Below are positions 44,101 through 54,290 of a stretch of 64,000 bases of DNA, one piece after another. The position numbers and the translations under genes are program-made. The stretch comes from Aurelia coerulea. Taxonomy: Eukaryota > Cnidaria > Scyphozoa > Semaeostomeae > Ulmaridae. The stretch covers positions 496,001 through 560,000 of the forward strand of contig CM076949.1 in the NCBI GenBank assembly GCA_039566865.1, given 5' to 3'. Position 1 is the stretch's first letter, and every line of letters begins with the position of its first letter. The notes beneath the pieces are model-generated. The model did not search any database. It had not been told where the DNA came from and worked only from the letters and a program-made list of their open reading frames with translations.

Positions 44101-47100
44101 TCAATTTGGTTTAGATTGTATTTTCAGAAGTTTCAAATGTAGTTGGAGTTATTAGTGAAGATGCCTGCAAGTCACGAATCTAGTTCAGACGGAGACTCGG
44201 TAGGATGTTTTCATCTACTTTTGTCGATAATCGAGTTTTTGTTGTCAAGAAGGATTTCATCTTTCGGTGAAAAGATAATTTTGTGTAGATTGCATTGTCA
44301 TAAATGTTGAATGTAGTCATAATCGAATGAAGATGCCTGCAAGTCATGAATCGTCAGAAAGAGAATCAGTATGATGTTTTCATCTACTTTTATCGATACT
44401 CCAGTTGACTGTCAAGAGGCTATCGGTCTATCTATGATAAGATAGATTTATATAGATTGCATTGCCATAACTTCTAAATGTAGTCAAACTTAAATAGGAA
44501 GATGCCTGCAAGTCATGAGTCGTGTTCAGATGTGAAAACGGTATGATATTCCAATGTATACTTTATCGATAAATGTAAGCTCTAAACGTTCTAAAGTATT
44601 ATATGTAAGTTCAAGATGTACAGGCCAAGGAGTTATATCAAAGAATGGATAAACGACATTTGTTTGCTGAACATGTTTCATTCCATCTCGAGAAATCTAC
44701 AGACTAAAATTATTTATACTTTTATCAGACATGCTCTTCGTATAAGTATTTATCTGAAACGTTTAGGCGTGCTAAGTAATTCATGTGTCCTTGTGACTTT
44801 TGATCAGCACATTTCAATTTCTTGTTTCCTCAAATGAATTTAGGACTTAACGACATCTACGTCAGCGTAGTGTCAAGTTTCGACAATCCAACAATTGATC
44901 CAACAAGTACTGGTTTCGTAAAGTTGTTTTAAAATTCCTTTGATTCAAAATTCGTGTGACACATAGGCGCTGTGACGTCTTACTTGGCAATCGATTTACT
45001 ATCATTTGCGCTTGGTTCTGATATGTGATTTGCTAGACTGTGACTGCAATATGCTTACATTCCCGTTAAGTTTACTGTTCTTCTCGTTTGGTTTACGTCG
45101 AGTTGTGTCCTGCTGATTTTTTTATTATCAAAATTTGATTTTCAAAAGGACAAATATGAATATCGTAACAAAACTGCAAAAAGATATTCCAAGTTGATTT
45201 TATTAGTTTTTTCAACTGATCTGGCAAATTCAGTTGGTGCTTTTACAGAACATTGAGTTTTATGTCATCAGTGTTCTCTTATCAACCACTAGCCTTCCAG
45301 TCTCTCTAATCCGTCACTCAAACTATCCCAGGTCACTTAAAAAGTCATTGTTTTCATGGTCATAAAGTCACTCAAAAAATGTCATCTTGTTAGCCATATG
45401 GAAAGAAACCTTAAACTAATACAATGAATTACAAAAGATGAAAATTCATTATCGGTTGCTTTTAAAACCAAAACATTTTAATTCGTATGACATATAAGAA
45501 ATTAATGCAAAAAGCAGAAAAAATGTCACGAGCCAGATACAAATGCGACAGCCGGCTCGAAGGGAAAGATTCTTGAGCCGGGTGAAAAAATTATTTCTTG
45601 AAGTGCACATCCCCGTACTAATAAAAATCAAGTGCCCCCCCCCCCGGGTGATGTTTTGATGAAACTTGTCTTGTTTACATCAGATATGGTTGAATTGCAT
45701 TGTCAATTGATAAGTAGAGATAAAATATGATTTTATACCAGTATTTACTGCTACGTAGAAGTATATATAGCCATAGTGAATGATCTAGCTTTGTTTTGAT
45801 TTCATCCAACCAGCAACGCCAACTTGGTAATGTGTTTTGAACAACAATCAGATCCGCGTACATTCTGCTCGGACCAATGAGTAACCACAATAGACAGTTT
45901 AGCTATTCTAAATAAGAATCTGAATCGAACGATGTGTATATAGACTTTGTAGAGTGATCAAAAATATCGCTCGTTCCAGACCCTGTTTAGAATAAAAGGT
46001 CTATATCTTGATTGATCAATTATTAATAAATGATGAATTGAAACGTGCTATCATGAGATCATTACATCAGTCATGAATTCATTGTTTGTAGTTCCTGTTC
46101 TATTCAAGACAGGGTACCTTCCTTCTCTGTTATATCTCCTGAATCGTTTTCTTTTTTCTCATAGTTGAGTGGATCTAGAGCTGTAAGCCGTAGTAGCATG
46201 GAAAGTCCTGCGGGATGGCGCGAGAAGTTAAAGATTACACTTGCACATCCGCTGGAGAAAGAACATTCATGCCCTAGTTGTAAAGATGTTTTGAGATACC
46301 CAGTGAAACTTGGTTGTGGTCACAGGCTTTGTTACAGTTGTCATCAGGAAGTTGCACGGTATGAGCAATTTCGCTTCTCACAGTTTTCTTGATGTCTTTT
46401 CGCTTTTTGATATATGATATCAATCACGGTCTGTTCTTTGAATCTTCTTCTTGTGTCCTTCACTCTTTGCCTTCTCTTCTTTGCCCTTTGACCTGTCGCT
46501 TGACCTCTGTCCCTTGCCTTTTATTCCCTTTGACCTGTCGTTTGACCTCTGTCCCTTGCCTTTTATTCTTTGACTCTCCGCCTAATGATGACCTTTGTAA
46601 ATTTTACTGAAAAGTATGCTGAAAGTTAAAGTAATGTTTGCAATTTTGTTCCAAAAACATGACTATGGTTCTACAGTTAGAATTTGACCGAATACTTATT
46701 TTATTTCAGAGTTGAGCCAAGATGTCCCGTGGACCAATCCCCATTTGAAAAGGAGAAGGTCAGTTTCAATTTACAATCAAGTCTTTAAGAAATATTTCAT
46801 AGTTTATCTCTAAGGGATTGTTTATGTAGACGATTCCACGAAGGGCGGTCGCAACCGGCGATTAACCATGGATCATTGGTTTGAATTTCCAATCCAACAG
46901 AACTCTACCATTGTTTATGTAGACGATTCCACGAAGGGCGGTCGCAGCAGGCGATTAACAATGGATCATTGCTTTGAATTTCCAATCCAACAGAACTCTA
47001 CCATTGTTTATGTAGACGATTCCACGAAGGGCGGTCGCAACCGGCGATTAACCATGGATCATTGGTTTGAATTTCCAATCCAACAGAACTCTACCATTGT

Positions 47101-50100
47101 TTATGTAGACGATTCCACGAAGGGCGGTCGCAGCCGGCGATTAACCATGGCTCATTGCTTTGAATTTCGAACCCAATAGAAATCTACCATTGACTTCGTT
47201 AAGAAACGAAATGCATCATGGTAACAGTCCTTTATGCGATATTTATGACATCGTCTGTCGCACCGCTGCATACAAGGCTACTGCTGTACTTTAAAGAATG
47301 AGCAAAATTGAGTGAAAGCAGTACGGCCTCTCCCAAAACACAGGATTATTCTTGGGCAGAAAGTGGTCACAAAAAATTTTATTTTTAAAACTTGTATACT
47401 CTTTTTCCAGCCGACTGTTGACCAATTGTTCAACGGCGAAATACTGGCCTTGCAAGTCATTTGTAATAACCACGAATGGGGATGTACATGGCAAGGAACA
47501 TACAAAGACGTGCAGGTAAGGAAATAATGTTTACAAAGAAAGTATAATAAACAAGAATAAACATAAACGATTTTATTCCTTCATTTACTTTTCTTTTGAT
47601 CCTGATAAAAAGTCAGAAAAAAAATTTGAAGATGAAAGCTATCGAAAAATGGTTTGCGTTGATGATGACAATGACTTTACTGCCCTTTCTAACACAAAGT
47701 GAGGTAACTTATGATTAGACCCATTAATACCTACTCGTGGCCTACAGGGGAATTTCGTTAAGAGTGTCTTGACAAACGAAAACGGGTTGTTTTACCAAGC
47801 TGATTTGACATTCATTCCTCTTTTAATTTTTCTATCAGGCTCTGAACTTGTGTGACTTTACTCCTAAACTCAATAATTCAGTAAAATTGTCAGAAAAAAC
47901 ACAAATTGAAGTTGAAGCCGCTTGGTCTCGAAACTATTTTCATGTTTTTGATCGCTGTAATAATTTCAGGGTTGTGATTTTTCAAATACAGGGTGTCCCA
48001 AAAAAAATTGTGCCCCGTTTGTCTGAAGATTGCGACAAAACGGCACAAGATTCTCGCAAAGCTCTTGCATGATGTTGCTCTTCAGATATTCAATTAAAGT
48101 TTGCTACCATCCCAATTGAAATCCGTTGAAAAATGGTGGAGCTATGACCTTCAGGAGACCAAATTTGCCCGATCTCTGAAACCAGCGGTCGGCCATTTTG
48201 TCTTACTATTTTGCAGCGATAAATAGCTTCATGGATTGAAAATGAAACAGCAGCCTCCAATTTCATGGCTGTCGTGAAAGTTTCGATCATCCTCGGAGAG
48301 TTCCAATATTTCTGACCTCACAGAAATTATTTCTTACTTCACGTGAAGATATTCATCATTGCAAAATAGTAAGACAAAATGGCCGACCGCTGGTTTCAAT
48401 CATTTCTCAATGGAATTTTATGGGGATGGTAGCAAACTTTAATTGAATATCTAAAGAGCAGCATCATGCAAAAGTTTGACGAGAAACTTTTGCTGTTTTG
48501 TCGCAATCTTTAGGCAAACGGGGCACATTTTTTTTTGGGACACCCTGTGGGTAATTTTCTTTGCTTCATTTTTTGGGACACCCTGTAGATGCGCTCGGCA
48601 GTATAGGCAGCGTTTTGAAGGTCTTCCCCCATCATCTAAAAGCATTACCATAACACTGAATTCAGATTCAAGGAACAGGTAGGGTTCAGTTAGTCAAGTC
48701 TTTCAAATATAGCATTGATATATCATGGGAAGGTCATTGATAAATCAAATATATACTCAAAAATGAGTTATAAATTCATACAATTTCATCTACAGTGTCC
48801 AAATATTTTACAAGTTATTTCCTCAAGTATTTCCTAAATTTTTCAGGCTGATAATATCAAACTTAAACATTTGCTTTCTCTGTTTACCTTTCGTTTTAAA
48901 GCAGATGAGATGAAATATGATGCCGTTGCTTCAATTTGTTCTTTCTGTAGAATTTATGCGAAATTAATCATTTTATGCTAATGCAAACTGAAGTACCAGC
49001 AGATTTATAGATTTAGGATTTATTCTTTAGTCAGATGCCTGCAGAATTGATAGAAAGCGTAGTTGGAGTTGCAATCAGTGTAAAATGTTTATACGATCCT
49101 CTGCGGATCTTTTTTTATGAATACAGATGAATTCTATCGTTAGTTCGCATATTTATTAATTTCAAAGTGGTAAATTAAAATTTTAATAATGTTAGAAAAT
49201 GAATTTTCCAATCTTGAATAATGATGAACTATTTTGTAATTAAAACGCTCTTAATGAATTGCACGTTCCAAGCAAGTAGAATCCATGCGCCAAGCTATTT
49301 ATTTATGTTAAATTGTTCTGTCCTTTATCGAGAATTATCTAAGGTATGAAAATACGCTTGAGTACATTTTGATACGGGTATGAACAACTTCAAAGATTTA
49401 TTATTTGAGAGAAAGCTTTTCAAGAATGAATTAGAACATTGTTTTTTATCTTGAAGATGAGACAAGTATCAGTACTTAGTTTATAAATTATGTTTGTAGA
49501 TTTAGCTTGTAGTTGTAGAGTTGTAGAGATTGTAGAGACCATGTACCTCCGGTATAGAGTCATTGATTGAAAAAAAGTATCTCCTGGACTTCATCCACAT
49601 TTAACCAATTCCATTCATATTGTGATAGAATCGTATCTTTTAAGAACACGACGACAAGCTTTTATTTATTTTCATTTTTCCTTATCGTAGGTCCATCTTG
49701 ACAAGTGTGACTATGCTGACATACTTTGTGCCAATGATTGTGGTGCCAAATTCCAGCGACGATTCTTGCAAAAACATTTAGACAAAGATTGTCCCAAAAG
49801 AATAATACCATGTGCCTATTGTGATGAGAGGCATCTCAGGGAAGAGAAAAGGGTGAGTGGATATTTTGTTATCGCTTCTTTTTCAGCAATTCCTTTTCAC
49901 AAATTTTATCAAGAAAAATGACGCCCAGTAATTCGGTTGCTTATCGAACAGGTCAGGACAGCCCTTATATCAAGACATTCCCAGGGAATAGCTGATGGGC
50001 AAACGGGCCAACAGAGAAAATTTTTCATATTGATGATTCTCAAAATGTGCTTAGGAACTTGGTTCTTAAGGTGGTAGGATTTATTATTTGAGACGTTAAC

Positions 50101-52933
50101 TTACCAGACGTTTCTATTCCTGGTGTTGACATTTTTTTTTCGTTTGACACTCGTCAGAGTATGATAGCTCAGATAACAACCGAAAAATGAAACGAGAGTT
50201 TACAACGAGATTTTTGTTGAGCACTTGTTTCATCATTCAACTGTTAGCTGTTATTTTGATGAGCATCAGATGAAAAAGCTTTCAGAATTTGCAGTTTCTT
50301 AGTACAAAGCAACTTGCATATAAGATAATGATTCTTTATGCTAGAAAACAAATGGCAAGAAAAGAAATTATGACATATCAACATTGGACCTTTCAGATGA
50401 TCTATACAAAAGAGCCTGGATCTAGCGACATTTTTACACATTTTTCATACAAGAGGCTCGATGAAATGGCATGAGAGCTTCTATCAGTTTTATGCACATT
50501 CGAAGATTCTTCAAGATTTATAGTAAGATCGTTCGATTCAGATTCTTTTTTCGAACAGCTAAAGGGCCTATTTGAACCTCGATCATGAACATATCAAAAG
50601 ATCATGAACTAAGAGCTTAAAGCTTTTATTGAGCACATAGAGATATTGTCTCTTGGAATTTTGTTCTCGAAATATTGATTATATTATTGTGATTTCTATA
50701 TTTTAGAAACATTTGGAAGAATGCAAGAAAGTACCACTGCCCTGCCCAAATAAATGTGACAAGAAATTGACAATTCCTAGGGAAGAGGTAATTCTTATAG
50801 CTGTGATATTGTTGATGAAAGAAAGAATAGAAAATTACAAATTCGAAGAGGGCTGTTTTGTTTTCCTTATATCATATACGCTATATCACATCCCTTTGCT
50901 GTTTTTTTTAATTATATTCCTCAAATAAAAACAGTGACATTTTAACGGTAAAAACAAATAAAGCTACAGATTGAAAATCATGTCCTTTACTAGTAATTCT
51001 TATTTCTTAATTTGATATTCAATTTGTTTTACTTAGTGTGTTTCTTTCAAGACTCAACGGGTCTGTTTCAACCTGTATACCTCGCAAGTTTCATCGCCTT
51101 GTTATCGCCATTTTGATGGCCTATGAAACTGGCAACAACAAAGGCCAGTTAAGAGATGACATGCAAGAAGCACGCCGGGAATCATCACAACATTCATGTT
51201 AAAGATGCTGGATTTTCCAACAAATTTATGTGTTAGTTCAAATCATATATTTTCCTCGTAGTTGGATAATCATATTGAACAAGAGTGCCCAAGGACAAAG
51301 ATTATGTGTCAGTATGAAGATATTGGTTGTTCTCACAGGGTAAGGTTTTATGTGTTCAAATTAATTCATGAAAATCAAGGTAAATAAAACTGAATCACAA
51401 TAACTCAAATACAGTTAGAACCGAGAAAAAATCACAGTTTTTGAGCTTACCCTTGATAATACTGTTCCTGGTGTTTGAAACTGGGAATAGTACAATAAAT
51501 ATGGTACATGCCATGCCATATAAAAACTACGTATATTTATGAAACATTGTTATAGCTCTTTGGTTCTGGGAGCTGATTCCATAAGAAAGCTATCAGATGC
51601 AATTCAACGGCAGATACGGTCCCCAGGTATATTTTAGCTTTTATTGAGAGAAAAAACCAATCGCAGCTGTACGCAGTTGTCACGTGATAGATCATATCAC
51701 GTTTTGTCCGGGTGTCGTTGAACCGCTTTATTGCCGTACTTTCTAGCAACAAAAATAAATCACAAGAAACTGAATCGATTCACATTATGACGGAAAATAC
51801 AGGGATGTGACCCCAACCATTGTAATTTTTAACTGCCTCTGTGAATGTTTGTAAGGATCTACAGCGGGATAGTGCTTCATATGGAGCTATCTAGCATGGT
51901 GTAACACTAACCTCAACATGTTTATCCTATGACTTTTCTTTCTTTGATTCACATTCCTTTGCTCATATTTACAGAGCAGCAGAGAAAAACTTCCCAAGCA
52001 TTACAAGACAGGGATTATTGAGCACGTGCGATTGATATATGACCTCGTAATGGAGCAGGGAAGGAGGCTGGAGTCACATGATGTGCAGTTGCAAGACCAT
52101 TTGAATCTGCTGCAAAATCACCAAGAGAGGCTGGCTGACGTAGAGCGAATTTCTCGCAATCAACTCATATGGCGTATTGAAGACTACACAAGAAAGTTAA
52201 AGGAAGCCAAGGCTGGATCATGTACGACTTTGTTCAGCCCTAGCTTCACGACAAGCAAACATGGATACCGATTAACTGCGTCTACTTGTTTGAATGGCGA
52301 TGGAAAAGGCAAGGGAACTCATATGTCTGTGTTTGTCAGTGTTCTCAGAGGTGAGTTGATTTATTTTTTGGTTCTATGTTGCACTAAACCATTTTTAATT
52401 CAGAAACTGTTTTGTTTTGAAATAGATGCATGTGATGCTGAAATAGCCATTTCAATTCTTGCTCATCACACCTTATTTTGCGTTATCTTTTCTCTAATAT
52501 GTGTCTACGATGATCCTAAAATAGCTATGGACTCCCTCGTTGCCTATGTTCGTACCCCCTATCAAGTGCCCAACATGCTCTGCTAAAGTGGTCATTTTAT
52601 TTCCATGTCCAATGTTATTCAATATTCTCCCATCTTTCTTGAACAGGCGCCTATGATGCTCTTCTGAAATGGCCATTTGATTTCCGTGTCACATTTTATT
52701 TGCTGGACCAAACTGACGATCCTGCAGCCAGGAAGCATCTTAAATTCAGCATCAAACCAAATCCATGCCAAGACAACGAAGCGTTCTTAGGCCGACCACG
52801 TTTGGAGAAGAATGCGAGTTTTGGGGGAGCAAAATTTGCCAAACAAGAAGATGTGGAGACAAGGGGATACATTAAAAATGATACAATTTTCATCAAAATT
52901 ACGATTGACTGCGACGGTAGCAGTGAGCCATAG
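37909..52933 (+). CDS. TRAF-family adaptor / E3 ligase, long form from the distal start
   Basis: A cytoplasmic adaptor of TNF-receptor/TLR-type signalling. Exons: 37909-38150, 39991-40141, 46165-46358, 46710-46758, 47411-47515, 49691-49852, 50707-50787, 51262-51339, 51975-52350, 52647-52933; total 1725 nt, 574 residues, phases consistent. Residues 1-131 are acidic then Ser/Gly/Asn-rich and look disordered. A RING follows from about 167 (CPSCKDVLRYPVKLGCGHRL, CYSCH, then CPVDQ). TRAF zinc fingers come next (CNNHEWGCTW, CDYADILCANDCGAKFQ, CAYCDERHLR, CPNKCDKKL, CQYEDIGCSH) and a short coiled coil (LQDHLNLLQNHQERLADVER). The MATH domain starts LIWRIEDYTRKL, with GTHMSVFVSVLRGAYD, LLKWPFDFRVTFYLLDQ and IKNDTIFIKITIDCDG. 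It seems closest to TRAF3/4/5-type members; exact orthology cannot be set without a tree. An AATAAA at 53394-53399 may end the transcript. Confidence 0.9.
38152..38338. mobile_element. TAGACC-family MITE abutting the TRAF exon donor
   Basis: Left end TAATAAACCTTTTACCTATT CTAAAAA; right end (inverted) TAGACCTTATAGCTATTCTA. Conserved interior blocks are TTGATCGAACGATATTT, CGAACGTGCAAAATGGTGAC, AACGCCACTCAATCGAACCT and TTTCGCTCGATCCAGGCTCT. The same ends and interior occur at 45889-46004, 50384-50573, 53425-53611, 54717-54897 and, decayed, near 21870-22020. It has no ORF. Confidence 0.75.
38869..39010. mobile_element. Short foldback repeat in TRAF intron 1
   Basis: The left arm TTAAAGGGAGTGCAAAGACC AGCA is mirrored by the right arm TGCTGGTCTTTGTACTCCCT TTAA, enclosing about 94 bp. 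This is perfect but for one position. Probably a miniature element. The ORF that starts inside it (38976) is not supported. Confidence 0.65.
40400..40526 (+). pseudogene. Degenerate LINE fragment (RT C-terminal region)
   Basis: Translation gives VLKLFGHTRRMDRG, matching the L.GH..RM.D motif that follows the RT domain of LINE ORFs. A continuing fragment lies at 40692-40860 (TGGACGGCAATGTAAAAGAT plus GGAGAGATAACATCAAAGCA, then NALVKDRKQ-like residues). The two halves are separated by a small CAGGG-ended element. Confidence 0.45.
40527..40691. mobile_element. Small CAGGG-ended element inside a LINE fragment
   Basis: It begins CAGGGATGTAGGAAGCATCT and ends GGTTCCTACGTGTCTG, giving imperfect inverted ends (CAG..A.GTAGGAA). 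The G-rich left subterminal stretch (CAAACTTGGGGGGGGG) matches the element at 14624-14817. No target duplication was found. Confidence 0.5.
40900..44059. other. TRAF intron region with no firm exon
   Basis: One possible leader exon is at about 41341-41380, where an ATG-containing stretch ends in CAG|GTGAGT. Its coding phase does not fit the RING acceptor, so it could only be non-coding. Elsewhere the interval is AT-rich with no recognised coding sequence; an ORF of 92 codons at 42934-43212 has no domain. Confidence 0.4.
44161..44199 (+). CDS. TRAF alternative first exon 1a
   Basis: Thirteen codons, MPASHESSSDGDS, then TCG|GTAGGA. The donor is phase 0, the phase of the RING exon acceptor at 46165 (CTCATAG|TTGAGT). 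Joining gives a 456-residue TRAF lacking the acidic N-terminus. Ser/Glu-rich and without a signal peptide. Support: conserved ATG context, donor and frame across three copies. Confidence 0.7.
44333..44368 (+). CDS. TRAF alternative first exon 1b
   Basis: Twelve codons, MPASHESSERES, then TCA|GTATGA, again phase 0. It is one codon shorter than its neighbours; the length difference keeps the reading frame. The 5' context AATGAAGATG matches the other units. Confidence 0.7.
44502..44540 (+). CDS. TRAF alternative first exon 1c
   Basis: Thirteen codons, MPASHESCSDVKT, then ACG|GTATGA, phase 0. It differs from 1a mainly after residue 7 and gains a cysteine. This is the copy nearest the RING exon (1.6 kb away). 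Confidence 0.7.
45889..46004. mobile_element. TAGACC-family MITE, internally deleted copy
   Basis: It begins AATAGACAGTTTAGCTATTC, has GAATCGAACGATG and ATCGCTCGTTCCAGACCC, and ends AGAATAAAAGGTCTATA. At about 116 bp it lacks the central part of the longer copies. It lies 160 bp upstream of the RING exon. Confidence 0.7.
46470..46575. repeat. Two-copy tandem repeat (about 46 bp)
   Basis: CCCTTTGACCTGTCGCTTGA CCTCTGTCCCTTGCCTTTTATT is followed by a second copy with one change (GTCGTTTGAC). Located in the TRAF intron just after the RING exon. Confidence 0.8.
46820..47195 (+). repeat. 93-bp minisatellite, four units, open in one frame
   Basis: Units start (GTAGACGATTCC) at 46826, 46919, 47012 and 47105, exactly 93 bp apart. 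Units 1 and 3 share CGCAACCGGCGATTAACCAT and CATTGGTTTG. Units 2 and 4 share CGCAGC(A/C)GGCG and CATTGCTTTG, so the array is a duplicated dimer. Because 93 is 31 codons, one frame stays open over about 100 codons with the repeated peptide VDDSTKGGRSRRLTMDHWFE plus FPIQQNSTIVY. It lies in the TRAF intron between RING-part exons and lacks splice sites. Confidence 0.9.
47989..48585. mobile_element. Long foldback element with CAGGGTGTCCCAAAA ends
   Basis: The left end is TA-CAGGGTGTCCCAAAAAAAA with TTGTGCCCCGTTTG; the right end is CAAACGGGGCACATTTTTTT then TTGGGACACCCTG. A second right terminus (TTTTTTGGGACACCCTG-TA) lies 38 bp further out, giving TA at both outer edges. Almost the whole element is self-complementary. 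TTAAAGTTTGCTACCATCCC and CGGTCGGCCATTTTGTCTTA at the left recur inverted at the right, so each arm is about 250 bp. No ORF of note. It sits in the TRAF intron at 47516-49690. Confidence 0.8.
48590..49690. other. TRAF intron, nothing recognised
   Basis: AT-rich intron sequence without a recognisable exon or element end. Confidence 0.45.
50384..50573. mobile_element. TAGACC-family MITE, inverted copy
   Basis: It starts TTGGACCTTTCAGATGATCT, has AAGAGCCTGGATCTAGCGAC and GAGGCTCGATGAAATGGCAT, and ends GATCGTTCGATTCAGATTCT then AGCTAAAGGGCCTA. Orientation is reversed relative to the copy at 38152. It is in a TRAF intron 130 bp upstream of a zinc-finger exon. Confidence 0.7.
52425..52621 (+). pseudogene. 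Relics of the TRAF MATH exon 5' part
   Basis: Immediately upstream of the last TRAF exon, three stretches resemble its beginning. At 52572-52621, ATGCTCTGCTAAAGTGGTCA then TTTTATTTCCATGTCC aligns with the exon's ATGCTCTTCTGAAATGGCCA TTTGATTTCCGTGTC. At 52425-52490, TGTGATGCTGAAATAGCCAT then TTCAATT, and at 52501-52545, TCTACGATGATCCTAAAATA, are weaker matches. None keeps acceptor plus frame. They look like decayed tandem copies of the exon start. Confidence 0.6.
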
Positions 52934-53424
52934 CATCAACGGGAATTTCTCTTTAGGGTGCATCTCATGGACGGTCTGGAAGGGAGCTTATGAAGTAAAG
53001 TATTTAAGGGGGCTCCTAAAAGATTCCTCTAAAAATACAACTAAAGATGCCATTATTCTTTAATTTAACAACGATAGTTTGGGTGTCTTTCTAACATTTA
53101 TGGGCAAACTAGAAGCTTGATATAAAAAGACATTTATGTTGATTTTTAGTCCATACTGCCCTCTAATTTCAAAAAGGATCAGAAGATCAGCTATACTTAG
53201 GGAAATAACTTGGACTTTAACTTACTTGCTAAAACAAGAAATTTGAAGATCGGCCATGTAATCAAATTTTGATGATTCTCAAAAGGAAATACTTGGGTCT
53301 TGAGACACCTGATTTCATCCTTGGATTTTATTACAATTCCTACCAGATTTTATCTTGAGATGTACCCTTGGTTTAGTTGCTGGTTATTGATGGAATAAAC
53401 ATATTTTCATGTAAATATTTGCTC
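52934..53424. promoter_or_regulatory. TRAF 3' flank with candidate polyadenylation signal
   Basis: About 460 bp after the TAG stop there is AATAAA (53394-53399) followed by a T-rich stretch (ATATTTTCATG, ATATTTGCTC). That is a reasonable 3' end for the TRAF transcript. No coding exon is seen here. Confidence 0.45.
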
Positions 53425-53611
53425 TTAATAGACCTTTTAGCTATGCTAAAAAGAATCCTAACCGAATATATTGATACATTTTGTAGAATTTTTGAATATG
53501 CACAATAGTGATAGAAGCTCTAACGCCACCCAATCAAACTCTTCATATAAAAATGTATCAAAACATCGCTCTATCCATACTCTTGTGAAGAATGACTAAA
53601 AGGTCTATTAA
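53425..53611. mobile_element. TAGACC-family MITE, best-preserved ends
   Basis: The left end TTAATAGACCTTTTAGCTAT mirrors the right end GACTAAAAGGTCTATTAA. The interior has GAATCCTAACCGAATATAT, GCACAATAGTGATAGAAGCT and CTAACGCCACCCAATCAAAC. This copy defines the terminal repeat of the family. Confidence 0.75.
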
Positions 53612-53824
53612 TCTTAAGAAGCACATGCTGTTTGATTTGCGCACTCAAAATTTTATTGTAAGTTCATGTAAAGTTCCTCCAAATAGCTTTCCATTGAGGC
53701 TTGAATGGAGTGCAGTTTCACTAATTCCGACAGTGGAAAATGAAAAAATAATATATGATGTAATGAGAAGGTTTCATTTAGAAAACACGAGCATAGGTTC
53801 CAAATCTCTTTCTCGGCGTAAAAA

Positions 53825-54290
53825 GGTGGGTGTAAAATTCAATGACCTATTTTTTCTGTTTTAATGATTAGAAAGAAACTTTAGATACTTATCTATAATT
53901 CTACCGTTGGACTTTCCAGAAATTTTGAATATTTTTCGAAATTACAGCGAATCTTACATTTCAACTCATTTGAGGATGTGACGTCGTCAAATTCCTAAAT
54001 CATATACCAGATGAGTGACAGACTTTTGCTCGATATCATATTGTAGGCATTCATAAACTATGATGTTCTTCGAAATTGCGTCATGTTACGTCAAACAGTT
54101 TAGAAATTACGATGATTTTAAGTTTTTTTGAAAATTTTTCTTGAATTCTTGAAAAAGAAAAAAATCACTCTAAATCTGAAAATATCGAAGATTTCCGAAA
54201 AGTCCACCGGTAGAATTATAGAGAAATAGCTAAAGTTTCTTTGAAGTCATTCAGTTCAAAAAAATAGGTCACTCAATTTTACACCAGCCT
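53825..54290. mobile_element. Long foldback element (about 465 bp)
   Basis: The left arm has GGTGGGTGTAAAATTCAATG, ACCTATTTTTTCTG, AAAGAAACTTTAGATACTTA, CTATAATTCTACCGTTGGAC. The right arm inverted has GGCTGGTGTAAAATTGAGTG, ACCTATTTTTTTGAAC, AAAGAAACTTTAGCTATTTC, CTATAATTCTACCGGTGGAC. Arms exceed 90 bp with scattered mismatches. There is no ORF. It resembles the foldback organisation of the element at 47989-48585 but is a different sequence. Confidence 0.75.

Larger units (their letters stand above)
44060..44600 (+). repeat. Tandem repeat (about 170 bp, three-plus copies) carrying alternative TRAF first exons
   Basis: Three successive units share AAGATGCCTGCAAGTCATGA, TGTTTTCATCTACTTTTATC, a GTCAAGA(A/G)G block and TAGATTGCATTG(T/C)CATAA, then AAATGTAGTCA. 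A partial leading unit without the ATG block precedes them (from about 44060). The period is about 172 then 169 bp. Each full unit contains a start codon and a splice donor, listed separately. Confidence 0.85.

Noticed and set aside
52351..52586. TRAF reading frame continuing past 52350 as coding
   Set aside because: A consensus donor (CTCAGAG|GTGAGT) stands at 52350, and the MATH domain resumes in the correct phase at 52647. The run-on sequence breaks the domain.
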